Shown here piece after piece: positions 16,274 through 25,530 of a DNA stretch of 64,000 bases (positions are counted from its first letter, which is position 1; each line of letters begins with the position of its first letter). The position numbers and the translations under genes were made by a program. This DNA comes from Sphingopyxis sp. LC363 (GTDB taxonomy: Bacteria; Pseudomonadota; Alphaproteobacteria; Sphingomonadales; Sphingomonadaceae). The notes beneath the pieces are model-generated. The model was given only the letters and a program-made list of their open reading frames with translations, made no database searches and was not told the DNA's origin. Location: positions 62,001-126,000 of the forward strand of contig NZ_JNFC01000072.1 in NCBI RefSeq assembly GCF_000756385.1, read 5' to 3'.

Positions 16274-16364
16274 ATCCGTTCGCCCTGAGCCTGTCGAAGG
16301 GCCGTTCTTTTCCTGCACCGTCGAAAAGAAGGACCGTGCTTCGACAAGCTCAGCACCAACGGAT
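16274..16364. repeat. REP-like palindromic repeat, family A copy 2
   Basis: The left arm carries TTCGCCCTGAGCCTGTCGAA and the right arm GCTTCGACAAGCTCAGCACC, matching the copy at 1364-1450 in both arms and in overall spacing. It lies 12 bases after the stop of the M28 peptidase and 29 bases before the aguA start codon (minus strand), where it could act as a 3' hairpin for the peptidase message. Confidence 0.88.
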
Positions 16365-16376
16365 GAGGGGATTACC

Positions 16377-18062
16377 CTATTTCGCAGCAGCGCGCGACTT
16401 GTCGCGGGCGGCGCGGAATTCGTCGCCCTCGACCCAGTTCGGCCACGCGTCGGTCATCGCGAGCATGCGGCCCGCGGCATAATAGAGGCGCAGGTCCGAC
16501 ATCATGCCGTCCCAGTTGGTGATCGCCTCATATTCGTCGCCCGGCGCGTGATAGCGGTTCTTCTCATAATCTTCGGCCGCCTTCTTGCCGGCCTCGACCC
16601 CGCCCTCGACCAACTCGTCGCCGCTGCCGAAGTTGAACATCGGCACGCCGAGCTTGGCGAAGCTGAAGTGATCCGAACGGTAATAAAAGCCCTTTTCGGG
16701 GGTCGGCTCGGCCTTGACCGTACGACCCTCCATCTTGGCGAGCTTTTCGACATAGGCGTCGAGTTCGGACTTGCCGCCGCCGACAACGACGATGTCCTTG
16801 GCAGGTCCGCTGGCGTTGAGCGCGTCCATGTTAACGCCGCCGACCGTCTGCGCGAGCGGGAAGATCGGGTTTTCGGCATAATATTTCGAGCCGAGCAGGC
16901 CCGATTCCTCGGCGGTGACGGCGAGGAAGACGATGCTGCGGTCGGGCGCGCCCGCCTTCTGAAAGGCATGCGCCAGCGTCACGAGGCCCGCGATGCCGCT
17001 CGCATTGTCGACCGCGCCGTTGCAGATGTCGTCGCCGTCGACCGGCGTGCAGCGGCCGAGGTGATCCCAGTGGCCGGTGTAGAGAACATATTCTTGCGCG
17101 CGCTTGGCGCCCGGCAGCACGCCGATGACGTTGCGCGACATCTTCTTCGAAATCGCGTTGTCGAAGCTGAAATTCGCCTTCACGCCGGTCAGCGCGACGG
17201 GCTTGAAACCCTTCTTCTTGGCGGCCTCGCGCAGCGCGTCGAAATCCTGCCCGGCGCTCGCGAACAGTTCCTTCGCCTTGGGAAGCTGGATCCAGCCGTT
17301 GGCGACGGTCTGGTCGGCGCCGCCATTCTTGCTGTCGGCCAGATATTGCGTCCCCGTATTGCTCGATTCGACGACGTTCCAGCCATAGGCGGCGGGCTCG
17401 GTGTCGTGGACGATCAGCACCGCCGCGGCGCCCTGCCGCGCGGCTTCCTCATATTTGTACGACCAGCGGCCGTAATAGGTCATCGCGCGGCCGTTGAATT
17501 CGCCCTTGGCTTCCTTGGTCTGCCAGTCGGGATCGTTGACGAGGACGATGACGGTCTTCCCCTTCACATCGAGCCCGGCATAGTCGTTCCAGCCCTTTTC
17601 GGGGGCGTTGATGCCGTAACCGACGAAGACGACGTCGCTGTCCTTGACCGCGGTCTTCGGCTGCACGCGATAGCTGAATGCGACATAGTCCTTCGCATAT
17701 TGCGCGGTGACCGGCGTCTTGCCGCCGGTGAAGCTCAGCGGGGTTGCGTTCTTCGCGGTGATCTCGACCAGCGGCACGTCCTGCGTCCACTTGCCGTTGT
17801 TCCCGGGCTTCAGCCCCGCTTCCTCATATTTCTTGATGATATAGGCGACGGTCTTTTCCTCGCCCGCGGTGCCGGGCGCGCGGCCCTCATAAGCGTCCGA
17901 CGACAATTCCTTGGTCACCTCCTGAAGCGTCGCGAGCGACAATTCGGGGATTTCGACATCGGGAATGGCGACGGCCGACGTGGCCGTCTTGTCCGACGCG
18001 TTGCACGCGGCAACGGTCAGGAGAACCGCAAGGGCTGCGGTCGATCGGGGGAAACGAAGCAT
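16377..18062 (-). CDS. M28-family zinc aminopeptidase-like lipoprotein
   Basis: The 561-residue protein begins with a lipoprotein signal (MLRFPRSTAALAVLLTVAAC) whose lipobox ends at Cys20, so it is probably anchored to a membrane on the periplasmic side. A PA-type insert with VVFVGYGINAPEKGW precedes the catalytic M28 domain. Metal and catalytic residues are visible in YTGHWDHLG, NGAVDNASG, TAEESGLLGSKYY and YYRSDHFSF. It should release N-terminal residues from peptides. It is divergent from the S9-like gene at 18207; both probably act in periplasmic peptide turnover. Confidence 0.93.
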   Translation of the reverse strand: MLRFPRSTAALAVLLTVAACNASDKTATSAVAIPDVEIPELSLATLQEVTKELSSDAYEGRAPGTAGEEKTVAYIIKKYEEAGLKPGNNGKWTQDVPLVEITAKNATPLSFTGGKTPVTAQYAKDYVAFSYRVQPKTAVKDSDVVFVGYGINAPEKGWNDYAGLDVKGKTVIVLVNDPDWQTKEAKGEFNGRAMTYYGRWSYKYEEAARQGAAAVLIVHDTEPAAYGWNVVESSNTGTQYLADSKNGGADQTVANGWIQLPKAKELFASAGQDFDALREAAKKKGFKPVALTGVKANFSFDNAISKKMSRNVIGVLPGAKRAQEYVLYTGHWDHLGRCTPVDGDDICNGAVDNASGIAGLVTLAHAFQKAGAPDRSIVFLAVTAEESGLLGSKYYAENPIFPLAQTVGGVNMDALNASGPAKDIVVVGGGKSELDAYVEKLAKMEGRTVKAEPTPEKGFYYRSDHFSFAKLGVPMFNFGSGDELVEGGVEAGKKAAEDYEKNRYHAPGDEYEAITNWDGMMSDLRLYYAAGRMLAMTDAWPNWVEGDEFRAARDKSRAAAK

Positions 18063-18206
18063 GGAAGTTCCTCGGGTTTTCGTATTCGACCGCGGGCTTG
18101 TGCCAGCCCCGTGCCGGGGGCGCAAGCGCCGCTTGTGGCACTTTCGGCGCTTGGAAAAGCGGACGTCGGCTTTTAGAGAAGCAAAAGGGGACCGGATAAC
18201 AGGGGG

Positions 18207-20174
18207 ATGGATATGCGGGGGCGCTGGCTATATTTGCTGGGTTTGGGGATTGCCGCGGGGGCGGCGCAGGCGCAGGAGAATGATCTGGAGCGCCGCTTCG
18301 GGGCGCAGGAAGGGGTCGCGCAAGTGAGCCTGTCGCCCGACGGGCAGCAGATTGCATTCGTGGCGCCGAACAAGGGTCTGGCCAACGACCTCTATGTCGT
18401 CCGTATCGAAGATGGATCGGCGCCACAGCGTATCCTGCGAGCGAGCGGCGATCCCGAAACGCTCAGATGGTGCCGGTGGGCCACCGACGCTCGCATCGTC
18501 TGCCAGGTCGCGGGGAGGGAGAAGATCGGCGAATTCGTCTACGGCTTCACGACATTGATCGCGGTCGATTCCGCTGGCGGCAACGTCAAGACATTGAGCA
18601 AACGGCGCGGCGCCAATTCGATCGGCTTCGACGGGCGGGGCGGGAGCGTGATCGACTGGCAGCCTGGAACCCCTGATAGCCTTCTGATCATGCGCAGCAA
18701 TGTCCGTGAGGCCAATCTCCACTCGGCATCGCTCCTGAAGAAGGATGAGGAAGGGATGGGCGTCGATTTGGTGGACCTGTCCGGAGACCTCATAAAAATT
18801 GCCGAAAGGCCCCAGCGTGATGCGGTCGAATATATCACCGATGGCCAAGGCAACATCAGGATCATGGGGGCTTTGACGGCCGCCGGAAGGACAGGCTACC
18901 CGACCGACCGGATACGCTATTTCTTTCGGGACGACAAAGGTGGAGACTGGCAACCGCTGTCGGCGTTCGATCTTGTCCGGCACAATGGATTCGACCCCTT
19001 TGCCGTCGATGCCGAAAGCAACCGGGCTATTGGTTTGGCAAAGGTTGACGGTCGCGATGCCGTCGTCGCAGTTCAGCTCGACGGAACGGGCAAGGGACAG
19101 ACATTGTTCCGGCACCCTCGGGCCGATGTGGATGGACTGGTTCAGGTCGGTCGCGACCAGCGCGTCATCGGTGCGACCTATGTTACCGATCGTCGGCAAA
19201 TGAAACTGACCGACCCTCGTCTGTCGGATATGGCCCAGTCGCTTTCCAAGGCTTTGGGCGGACGCAGCGTATATTTCATCGACGCATCGGTCGGCGAGGC
19301 GCACTGGCTGTTGTGGGCAGGCTCCGACACAGATCCGGGCCGTTACTATCGCTATACGCCGACATTGAAGCAATTGCGGCCACTGCTCGAGGACCGCCCT
19401 GCGCTGGCCGACCTGGCGTTATCGCCCGTCCGGCCGGTTCGTTATCCAGCCGCTGACGGGACCATGCTCTCGGCTCATCTGACGCTGCCGCCCGGCCGTG
19501 CCGATGCGGTGGGGTTGCCCGCCATCGTCATTCCGCATGGCGGACTGGCCGATCGCGACGAATGGGGGTTCAACTGGCTCGCGCAATATTTTGCCCAGCG
19601 CGGATATGCGGTGGTGCAGCCCGATTATCGGGGGCTGACGGGCTATAGCGAGCAATGGTTTCGCGACGGAGGTTTTCAATCCTGGCGCACCGCCATTGGC
19701 GACGTCAGCGATGCGGGGCGCTGGATCGTGGGAGAGGGCGCCGATCCAGGCAGGCTGTCCATCGTCGGCTGGGGCTATGGCGGCTACGCCGCACTGCAAT
19801 CGGGCGTCGTGGCGCCATCCTTGTTCCGGTCGATCGTGGCGATAGCGCCCATTACCGACCTTCAGAAGCTGAAAGACGCCAGCACCAAGTTCAGCAATAA
19901 TTTGGTCATGCAGCAACTCCTCGGTTCGGGGCCCCATCTCCGCGAGGGATCTCCGGCACAAAATGCGGAGCGGATTCAGGCTCCGGTGTTGATGGTCGCC
20001 GGCGGGCTCGCTCATGACTCCACAATCGACCAGGTTCGCGCCATGCACGGCGCGCTGTCGACGGCCGGAAAAAAAGTCGAGTTCATCGAATATCCGCGCG
20101 TAGCCCAGGACATCGGCGACAGCGATGTTCGCGCCGAGATGTTGCGACGTATCACGCAGTTCCTGCCGCGCTGA
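18207..20174 (+). CDS. S9 prolyl-oligopeptidase-like protein lacking the catalytic serine
   Basis: This 655-residue protein has a signal peptide (WLYLLGLGIAAGAAQAQ), a beta-propeller-like N-terminal part starting VSLSPDGQQIAFV, and an alpha/beta-hydrolase C-terminal domain. In active S9 enzymes the nucleophile elbow is GWSxGG; here it reads VGWGYGGYAAL with Gly523 in place of Ser. The late histidine motif (usually E/GxxHGF) is also lost, reading EYPRVAQDIGD. The oxyanion-side segment IPHGGLADRDEWG remains. The open frame is intact, so this is a probable pseudoenzyme and not a decayed gene. It might bind peptides or act as a partner of an active peptidase. Confidence 0.88.
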   Translation: MDMRGRWLYLLGLGIAAGAAQAQENDLERRFGAQEGVAQVSLSPDGQQIAFVAPNKGLANDLYVVRIEDGSAPQRILRASGDPETLRWCRWATDARIVCQVAGREKIGEFVYGFTTLIAVDSAGGNVKTLSKRRGANSIGFDGRGGSVIDWQPGTPDSLLIMRSNVREANLHSASLLKKDEEGMGVDLVDLSGDLIKIAERPQRDAVEYITDGQGNIRIMGALTAAGRTGYPTDRIRYFFRDDKGGDWQPLSAFDLVRHNGFDPFAVDAESNRAIGLAKVDGRDAVVAVQLDGTGKGQTLFRHPRADVDGLVQVGRDQRVIGATYVTDRRQMKLTDPRLSDMAQSLSKALGGRSVYFIDASVGEAHWLLWAGSDTDPGRYYRYTPTLKQLRPLLEDRPALADLALSPVRPVRYPAADGTMLSAHLTLPPGRADAVGLPAIVIPHGGLADRDEWGFNWLAQYFAQRGYAVVQPDYRGLTGYSEQWFRDGGFQSWRTAIGDVSDAGRWIVGEGADPGRLSIVGWGYGGYAALQSGVVAPSLFRSIVAIAPITDLQKLKDASTKFSNNLVMQQLLGSGPHLREGSPAQNAERIQAPVLMVAGGLAHDSTIDQVRAMHGALSTAGKKVEFIEYPRVAQDIGDSDVRAEMLRRITQFLPR

Positions 20175-20182
20175 CGCAGCGC

Positions 20183-20218
20183 AAAAAAAAGGGCGGCCAG
20201 ATCGGCCGCCCTTCTGAA
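20183..20218 (-). terminator. Terminator between the S9-like gene and rpsD
   Basis: An 8-bp GC stem (GGGCGGCC at 20191-20198 with GGCCGCCC at 20204-20211) is flanked on the left by eight A (20183-20190), which read as a U run on the minus strand. It therefore terminates rpsD transcription. It could also stop the convergent S9-like transcript, though without a T run. Confidence 0.85.
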
Positions 20219-20237
20219 TTGGTTCCTGGAAACCCGA

Positions 20238-20849
20238 TCAGCGCGAATAGAATTCGACGACGAGGTTCGGTTCCATCTTCACCGGATAGGGCACTTCGTC
20301 GAGCGTCGGGACGCGGACGAAGGTCGCCTTGGTGCCGTCGATGGCGAGATATTCGGGCAGGTCGCGTTCGGGCAGGCTCTGGGCTTCGGCGACCAGCGCC
20401 ATTTCCTGCGCCTTCTTGCCGAGGGTGACTTCGTCGCCCGGCTTCACGAGGCGGCTCGCGATGTTGCACTTCACGCCGTTCACATAGACGTGGCCGTGGC
20501 TGACGAGCTGGCGTGCCGAGAAGATCGTCGGCGTGAACTTCGAGCGGTAGACGACGGCGTCGAGGCGGCGCTCGAGCAGGCCGATCAGGTTCTGGCCGGT
20601 GTCGCCCTTCATGCGCGAAGCCTCAAAGTAGTTCTTCTTGAACTGCTTTTCGGTGATGTCGCCGTAATAGCCCTTGAGCTTCTGCTTCGCGCGAAGCTGG
20701 ATGCCGAAGTCCGACATCTTGCCCTTGCGGCGCTGACCGTGCTGGCCGGGGCCATATTCGCGGCGGTTGACCGGGCTCTTCGGGCGACCCCAGATATTTT
20801 CGCCCATCCGGCGGTCGAGTTTATACTTGGCGCTCTGGCGCTTCGACAT
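20238..20849 (-). CDS. rpsD: 30S ribosomal protein S4
   Basis: The 203-residue protein starts [21 protein letters not shown] and contains the S4 RNA-binding domain ([31 protein letters not shown]). It is a primary 16S rRNA-binding protein that starts small-subunit assembly. It is monocistronic here, with a terminator on the 3' side. The frame stays open upstream of the ATG at 20849, but the extra residues show no S4 similarity. Confidence 0.98.
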   Translation of the reverse strand: MSKRQSAKYKLDRRMGENIWGRPKSPVNRREYGPGQHGQRRKGKMSDFGIQLRAKQKLKGYYGDITEKQFKKNYFEASRMKGDTGQNLIGLLERRLDAVVYRSKFTPTIFSARQLVSHGHVYVNGVKCNIASRLVKPGDEVTLGKKAQEMALVAEAQSLPERDLPEYLAIDGTKATFVRVPTLDEVPYPVKMEPNLVVEFYSR

Positions 20850-21063
20850 TGTCGTCTCCAATTTGCTGTGTGCCGAAGGATTTCGGCTCGTTCCCGGGTC
20901 GCACCATATGGATGTCTCGACAGGCTCGACACCATATGCGACCGCCGCTTCACCGGGGTGCGGGGTCCATTGCGAAGGCGCGCGGTTAGACGGAGAGGTC
21001 GGTAAAGTCAAGCGGCAAGCCCGCCGCTCGACAGCGGCGAAAAAGCCGCTAAAGGCAGCGCGC

Positions 21064-21378
21064 ATGACGTCCGCCAAACTTCCAGAACAATGCGAAACGA
21101 TGATCGAGGTCCGCGCCGGGGTCGATCAGGTCGACCGCGAACTCGTTGCGCTGCTCGTCCGCCGCTTCGGCTATATGGATGCCGCCGCGCGCATCAAGAC
21201 CGACCGCAATGCCGTCCGCGATGAAGCGCGCAAGGCCGAGGTGCTGGGCAATGTCGCGCGCGCAGCCGAAGCTGCCGGGCTGGAGCCCGAGCGGCTGCGC
21301 GCGGTGTGGAACGAACTGGTCGAACAGTCGATCGCTTATGAGGCGGTCGAATGGGACCGCGCGCGCGCCGATCGCTGA
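21064..21378 (+). CDS. Chorismate mutase, AroQ fold (PchB-like)
   Basis: This 104-residue all-helical protein has the AroQ pattern: Arg and Asp in [20 protein letters not shown], the lysine in ARIKTD, Arg/Asp in [12 protein letters not shown] and the late Glu-rich helix ([11 protein letters not shown]). It would convert chorismate to prephenate, or act as an isochorismate pyruvate lyase-like enzyme, since PchB shares the fold. The start [16 protein letters not shown] is the first ATG in the domain frame. A second, unrelated-looking AroQ protein is encoded at 43796-44083. It is convergent with the small exported protein at 21385. Confidence 0.85.
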   Translation: MTSAKLPEQCETMIEVRAGVDQVDRELVALLVRRFGYMDAAARIKTDRNAVRDEARKAEVLGNVARAAEAAGLEPERLRAVWNELVEQSIAYEAVEWDRARADR

Positions 21379-21384
21379 GACCGG

Positions 21385-21606
21385 TTAGTTGGTTGAACCG
21401 CCTGCCGGGGCTTCGGCGGGTGCCGGGGCCGTCTCGTCTTTCGGCTTCGCGGTTTCGACGACCGTGCGGCACACGCGTTTGGGTACAGTGCTGCCGGTGA
21501 CCTCGATTTTTTCGCAGACCTTTTTGGGTTTTGCTGCTTTTGCCGGGGCCTCTGCGCTATTGGCGGCGCTTGCCGCCAAGGCAAGGGAAAGCATCGCGGA
21601 AATCAT
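21385..21606 (-). CDS. Small exported protein with CxxxxxTGS...RVC motif (1)
   Basis: This 73-residue protein has a short signal peptide (MISAMLSLALAASAANSAEA), then KKVCEKIEVTGSTVPKRVCR, and an Ala/Pro-rich acidic tail. Two cysteines 15 residues apart could form one disulfide. The same core appears in the protein at 21757-22023 on the same strand, so the two are tandem paralogues. Small periplasmic proteins with this motif seem common in sphingomonads, but I know no function for them. Confidence 0.75.
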   Translation of the reverse strand: MISAMLSLALAASAANSAEAPAKAAKPKKVCEKIEVTGSTVPKRVCRTVVETAKPKDETAPAPAEAPAGGSTN

Positions 21607-21756
21607 AAACTGTTCGCTCCGTGTAAAGAGGCGGCTCTACTGCGTCCGGGCGATTGGTCGCCAGCTTCGTTCAGCCGCATGGGATACCTGGCCCGTTCTT
21701 CCTGCACCTCGCGAACCTGTCGGACCAAATGCGATGTTGCAGGACCGAGACCGGTA

Positions 21757-22023
21757 TTAATTGACCGCGCCGTTACCGGTATTGGCCTTGTAGCCCTGGT
21801 CGACCAGATCGAGAGATTGTGTGCCGTCGCGGGCTTGCGCGGCCCATTGCTCCTGGGTCTTGCAGACGCGGCGACCGATCGAACTGCCGGTCATCTTCGT
21901 CGACTTGCAGATTTTCTTCGGTTTGGCAGGTTTGGCCGTCTGAACCGAGGCGGTCTGGTCGCTGGCAGCCTGATCCGGCGCGCCGGCCACGGCGAGTGCG
22001 AGCGAAAGAATGAGCGTCATCAT
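21757..22023 (-). CDS. Small exported protein with CxxxxxTGS...RVC motif (2)
   Basis: This 88-residue protein starts with a signal peptide (MMTLILSLALAVAGAPDQAA), followed by a KPAKPKKICKSTKMTGSSIG stretch and then RRVCKTQEQWAAQ. The two cysteines and the TGS between them match the neighbour at 21385-21606. The C-terminal tail differs. It lies 36 bases upstream in coordinates of trmJ, but both read leftwards and the rpiB-to-trmJ operon ends before it, so it has its own unit. Function unknown; the paired layout suggests duplication. Confidence 0.75.
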   Translation of the reverse strand: MMTLILSLALAVAGAPDQAASDQTASVQTAKPAKPKKICKSTKMTGSSIGRRVCKTQEQWAAQARDGTQSLDLVDQGYKANTGNGAVN

Positions 22024-22059
22024 GGAGGCATCGATCCTATATTATATGATTCTGCGGGC

Positions 22060-22788
22060 TTAGCTCTTTTCTTTTGGGCGGCCAAGCGCCGTAACGATGC
22101 CGTGCATCATGCGGATGTCATTATAAGACCAGCCCGTCTTGGTTAGCGCGTTCCTCAAGGTCCGCAGCGTCATTTCGCGTCGTTCGGGCGGGAAGAAATA
22201 ACCGCTCTTGTCGAGATCGCGCTCCAGATGCTGGATGAATTCCTCAAGTACGCCATGCTCCGCCGGGGGATCGAGCGGCACTTCGGGCGGGCTCGCCAGC
22301 GCGACGCCTTTCGACCATTCATAGGCGAGCAGGATCACCGCTTGCGCGAGGTTGAGCGACGCGAATTCGGGGTTGATCGGCACGGTGACGATCTTGTGCG
22401 CGAGGGTGACGTCGTCGGTTTCGAGTCCCGAGCGTTCGGGCCCGAAAACATAGGCCGAGCGTCCCGCGCTGGCATGGACCTCGCGGGCGGCCGCTTCCGG
22501 CGTCAGCACCGGTTTGGTGACGCCGCGCTTGCGCACCGTGGTGGCATAGATGGTCGTGCAATCGGCGACCGCGTCGGCGAGCGTATCGAAAACCAGCGCT
22601 TCGGCCAGCACGGCATCGGCGCCCGACGCCGCCGGGCCGGCATCGGGATTGGGCCAGCCGTCGCGCGGGGCGACGAGGCGCAGTTCGGTCAGCCCGAAAT
22701 TGAGCATCGCGCGCGCCGCCTTGCCGATATTCTCACCAAGCTGCGGACGGACGAGGACGATGACGGGGGGCGGGGCGGCCGCGGTCAT
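22060..22788 (-). CDS. trmJ: tRNA (cytidine/uridine-2'-O-)-methyltransferase, TrmH/TrmJ family
   Basis: The 242-residue SPOUT methyltransferase has the knot motifs [24 protein letters not shown] and [14 protein letters not shown], the last being typical of TrmJ. A C-terminal helical extension ([21 protein letters not shown]) also matches TrmJ, which methylates position 32 of tRNA anticodon loops. The ATG at 22788 overlaps the nrdR stop (ATGA), so it is the last gene of the rpiB-glyA-nrdR operon. TrmJ rather than another TrmH-family member is a fairly confident call. Confidence 0.88.
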   Translation of the reverse strand: MTAAAPPPVIVLVRPQLGENIGKAARAMLNFGLTELRLVAPRDGWPNPDAGPAASGADAVLAEALVFDTLADAVADCTTIYATTVRKRGVTKPVLTPEAAAREVHASAGRSAYVFGPERSGLETDDVTLAHKIVTVPINPEFASLNLAQAVILLAYEWSKGVALASPPEVPLDPPAEHGVLEEFIQHLERDLDKSGYFFPPERREMTLRTLRNALTKTGWSYNDIRMMHGIVTALGRPKEKS

Positions 22789-23252
22789 TTGATCGGCCGC
22801 GCAGCCTCGGTGATCGTCGAGGCGAATTCCTCGAAATCCTTGGCTTCGGTGAAATCGCGATAGACGCTGGCGAAGCGGATATAGGCGACATTGTCGAAGC
22901 CCTTGAGCGCCTCCATCACCATTGCGCCGATCTGCTGTGCCTGCACTTCGCTTTCGCCCGAGGTTTCGAGCTGGCGCTGGATGCCCGACACCAGCCGTTC
23001 GATGCGCGCGCCGTCGATCGGGCGCTTGCGGCACGCGATCTGAACGCTGCGCATCAATTTCTCGCGGTCGAAGGGTTCGCGCGTCCCGCCCGTCTTGAGC
23101 ACCGCGACTTCGCGGAGCTGGATGCGCTCGAAGGTCGTGAAGCGCGCGCCGCAATCCTCGCACTGGCGGCGACGGCGGATCGCCGCGCCGTCCTCGGTCG
23201 GACGGCTGTCCTTCACCTGGCTGTCTTCATGTCCGCAATAGGGGCAGCGCAT
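22785..23252 (-). CDS. nrdR: Transcriptional repressor of ribonucleotide reductase genes
   Basis: The 155-residue protein has the N-terminal zinc ribbon ([18 protein letters not shown] and [16 protein letters not shown]) and the ATP-cone domain beginning [16 protein letters not shown]. NrdR senses ATP/dATP and represses nrd operons. It sits between the 72-residue membrane protein and trmJ, overlapping the latter. The glyA-nrdR neighbourhood is common in alphaproteobacteria. Confidence 0.98.
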   Translation of the reverse strand: MRCPYCGHEDSQVKDSRPTEDGAAIRRRRQCEDCGARFTTFERIQLREVAVLKTGGTREPFDREKLMRSVQIACRKRPIDGARIERLVSGIQRQLETSGESEVQAQQIGAMVMEALKGFDNVAYIRFASVYRDFTEAKDFEEFASTITEAARPIK

Positions 23253-23256
23253 AGGC

Positions 23257-23475
23257 CTAGCGTTTCACCCGGTTGAGCAGCACAACAGCCGCCCCGACGA
23301 ACAGGCCGACCGGCCAGCTCACCACCGGCAGCGCCGCACCCAGAACCGTACCGATCCCGGCCCCGACGAGTACCGGACGCGTCGAGGGATGATCCATTCC
23401 CTGCTTGCCCATCGCCTTGATCTCTTCGATCGTCAACTCGACCAGCGTCGGTTCCTCGGGGTGCTGCCGCGCCAT
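23257..23475 (-). CDS. Small membrane protein of the glyA-nrdR operon
   Basis: This 72-residue protein has a charged N-terminus ([20 protein letters not shown]) and a hydrophobic hairpin of two short glycine-rich segments ([18 protein letters not shown] and [15 protein letters not shown]). It lies 4 bases after glyA and 4 bases before nrdR, so it is cotranscribed. It is not recognised as a named family; its conserved place in the operon suggests a real gene of unknown function. Confidence 0.75.
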   Translation of the reverse strand: MARQHPEEPTLVELTIEEIKAMGKQGMDHPSTRPVLVGAGIGTVLGAALPVVSWPVGLFVGAAVVLLNRVKR

Positions 23476-23479
23476 CGTC

Positions 23480-24787
23480 TTATCCCTGATAGATGGGGAA
23501 GCGCTCGCACAGCGCGCGGACGCGGCCGCGGACATTGGCTTCGACGTCGGCGTCGCCATGCTCGCCCTTGTCGCGCAACGCTTCGAGCACGTCGGCGACC
23601 ATATCGCCGATCTCTTCAAACTCGGCGATGCCGAAGCCGCGCGTCGTGCCCGCGGGCGATCCGACGCGGATGCCACTGGTCTTGACCGGCGGCAGCGGGT
23701 CGAAGGGCACGCCATTCTTGTTGCAGGTGATCGCGCTGCGCTCGAGCGCCTCGTCGGCGTCGCGGCCGGTGATGCCGAGCGGGCGGAGGTCGATCAGCGC
23801 GAGGTGCGTGTCGGTGCCGCCCGCGACGACATCGGCGCCGCGCGCCTTCAGCCGGCCCGCAAGCGCCTGGGCATTGGCGATGGTCGCCTTCGCATAGGTT
23901 TTGAACTCGGGGCGCAACGCTTCACCGAAGGCCACGGCTTTCGCGGCGATGACGTGCATCAGCGGGCCGCCCTGCAGCCCGGGGAAGACCGCCGAGTTGA
24001 TGCGCTTGGCGATCGCTTCGTCATTGGTCAGGATCATGCCGCCGCGCGGGCCGCGCAGCGTCTTGTGCGTCGTCGTGGTGACGACATGCGCATGCTCCAT
24101 CGGCGAGGGATGCGCGCCGCCGGCGACGAGGCCGGCGAAATGCGCCATATCGACCATCAGCAGCGCGCCGACATCGTCGGCGATGGCGCGGAAGCGCGCG
24201 AAATCGAGCGTGCGCGGATAGGCCGAGCCGCCCGCGATGATCAGCGACGGGCGATGTTCCTTCGCCAACGCCTCGACCTGGTCGAAATCGACGAGATGAT
24301 CGTCGGCGCGCACGCCATATTGCACCGCGTTGAACCATTTGCCCGACATGGCGGGCGCCGCGCCGTGGGTCAGGTGGCCGCCGGCGTCGAGGCTCATGCC
24401 GAGGATCGTTGCACCCGGCTTGGTCAGCGCGAGCATCACGGCGCCGTTAGCCTGTGCGCCCGAATGCGGCTGGACGTTGGCGAAGCCGCAGTCGAAGAGC
24501 TGTTTCGCGCGGTCGATCGCGAGCTGTTCGACCTCGTCCGACGGGGCGCAGCCCTGATAATAGCGGCGGCCCGGATAGCCTTCGGCATATTTGTTGGTGA
24601 ACACGCTGCCCTGCGCTTCGAGCACCGCCTTCGAAACGATATTCTCCGACGCGATCAGCTCGATCTGATATTGTTCGCGTTCGAGTTCATGCTTCATCGC
24701 CGCCGCGACCGCGGGGTCGACTGTGCCGACGCCGTCGGTGAAATAGCCGGCCGATTTGATGGGCTTGTCGAGCGTTTCGGTGGTCAT
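23480..24787 (-). CDS. glyA: Serine hydroxymethyltransferase
   Basis: The 435-residue PLP enzyme interconverts serine and glycine and loads tetrahydrofolate with a one-carbon unit. Motifs include [45 protein letters not shown] and the PLP-lysine region [16 protein letters not shown]. The ATG at 24787 overlaps the rpiB stop by four bases. Length and motifs are fully normal. Confidence 0.99.
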   Translation of the reverse strand: MTTETLDKPIKSAGYFTDGVGTVDPAVAAAMKHELEREQYQIELIASENIVSKAVLEAQGSVFTNKYAEGYPGRRYYQGCAPSDEVEQLAIDRAKQLFDCGFANVQPHSGAQANGAVMLALTKPGATILGMSLDAGGHLTHGAAPAMSGKWFNAVQYGVRADDHLVDFDQVEALAKEHRPSLIIAGGSAYPRTLDFARFRAIADDVGALLMVDMAHFAGLVAGGAHPSPMEHAHVVTTTTHKTLRGPRGGMILTNDEAIAKRINSAVFPGLQGGPLMHVIAAKAVAFGEALRPEFKTYAKATIANAQALAGRLKARGADVVAGGTDTHLALIDLRPLGITGRDADEALERSAITCNKNGVPFDPLPPVKTSGIRVGSPAGTTRGFGIAEFEEIGDMVADVLEALRDKGEHGDADVEANVRGRVRALCERFPIYQG

Positions 24788-25248
24788 CGGCTGGTCTCCA
24801 GTTGGGCCAAATTGACGGGAGGATTGGAAAGCTTGTCCACGCGGCGCGCGTGGCGGTCGCCGGCGAATTCGGTGGTCAGGAAGGCGTCGAGGCACGCCTT
24901 GGCCATGTCGATGCCGGTCAGGCGCGCGCCCATCGCGACGACGTTGGCGTCATTATGCTCGCGCGCGAGTTTCGCCGACAGCGGCTCGGACACGAGTGCG
25001 CAGCGCGCGGCGGGGTTGCGGTTGACCGAAATCGAAATGCCGATGCCCGAACCGCATAGCGCGACGCCGCGGTCGGCGCGCCCCTCAGCGATCGCGGCGC
25101 CGAGGCGATAGCCATAGTCGGGATAGTCGACGCTTTCGGGGCCGTTGGTGCCGAGATCCTCGACCTCATGCCCCTGTTCGCGCAGCCAATCGGCAAGCGC
25201 GGCTTTCAGCTCGTAAGCGGCGTGGTCGGAGGCGATGGCGATGCGCAT
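24784..25248 (-). CDS. rpiB: Ribose-5-phosphate isomerase B
   Basis: The 154-residue protein starts [15 protein letters not shown] and contains the family motifs [23 protein letters not shown] with the catalytic Cys, and [11 protein letters not shown]. It interconverts ribose 5-phosphate and ribulose 5-phosphate. It is the first gene of the rpiB-glyA-(small membrane protein)-nrdR-trmJ operon. Confidence 0.97.
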   Translation of the reverse strand: MRIAIASDHAAYELKAALADWLREQGHEVEDLGTNGPESVDYPDYGYRLGAAIAEGRADRGVALCGSGIGISISVNRNPAARCALVSEPLSAKLAREHNDANVVAMGARLTGIDMAKACLDAFLTTEFAGDRHARRVDKLSNPPVNLAQLETSR

Positions 25249-25360
25249 GATGCGGCTCCCGAGGGGTCTAAGGGAATCGATGAGCGGCCTTTAGGCCAAG
25301 CCGCGCGAATTGGCCATAAGCGAGGTGGCAAATTTGTGACGGCGCCGATAAAGCCGCCCC

Positions 25361-25525
25361 ATGTCCGACACGATCATGTCCATCCTGATGTTGACCGGGG
25401 TGCTGCTTACCGGCGGTGCCGTCATCGTCTTCCGCAAGGGCGATCGTCGCCGCGCGCGGCTGATGCTGGTCGCCGCGCTGGTGATGTTCGCGAATGTCGC
25501 GATCTGGCTGGTGCCGGTGAAATAA
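25361..25525 (+). CDS. Very small two-segment membrane protein
   Basis: A 54-residue frame begins MSDTIMSILMLTGVLLTGGA, continues with the basic loop RKGDRRRARL, and has a second hydrophobic segment (MLVAALVMFANVAIWLV) before VPVK and the stop at 25523. Two membrane segments around a positive loop are a coherent small-protein design. It is divergent from rpiB and is followed directly by a palindromic repeat. No clear ribosome-binding site is visible, which lowers confidence. Function unknown. Confidence 0.6.
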   Translation: MSDTIMSILMLTGVLLTGGAVIVFRKGDRRRARLMLVAALVMFANVAIWLVPVK

Positions 25526-25530
25526 TAAAA

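Noticed and set aside
16548-18176. Plus-strand frame of about 540 codons opposite the M28 peptidase
   Set aside because: No signal peptide or domain is visible, and the M28 motifs on the minus strand are complete.
22789-23163. N-terminal extension of trmJ into the nrdR region
   Set aside because: The extension is nrdR read out of phase. The ATG at 22788 overlapping the nrdR stop begins the SPOUT domain exactly.
23405-25111. Plus-strand frame opposite glyA and rpiB
   Set aside because: Shadow of two well-defined genes; the composition is typical of antisense frames at high GC.
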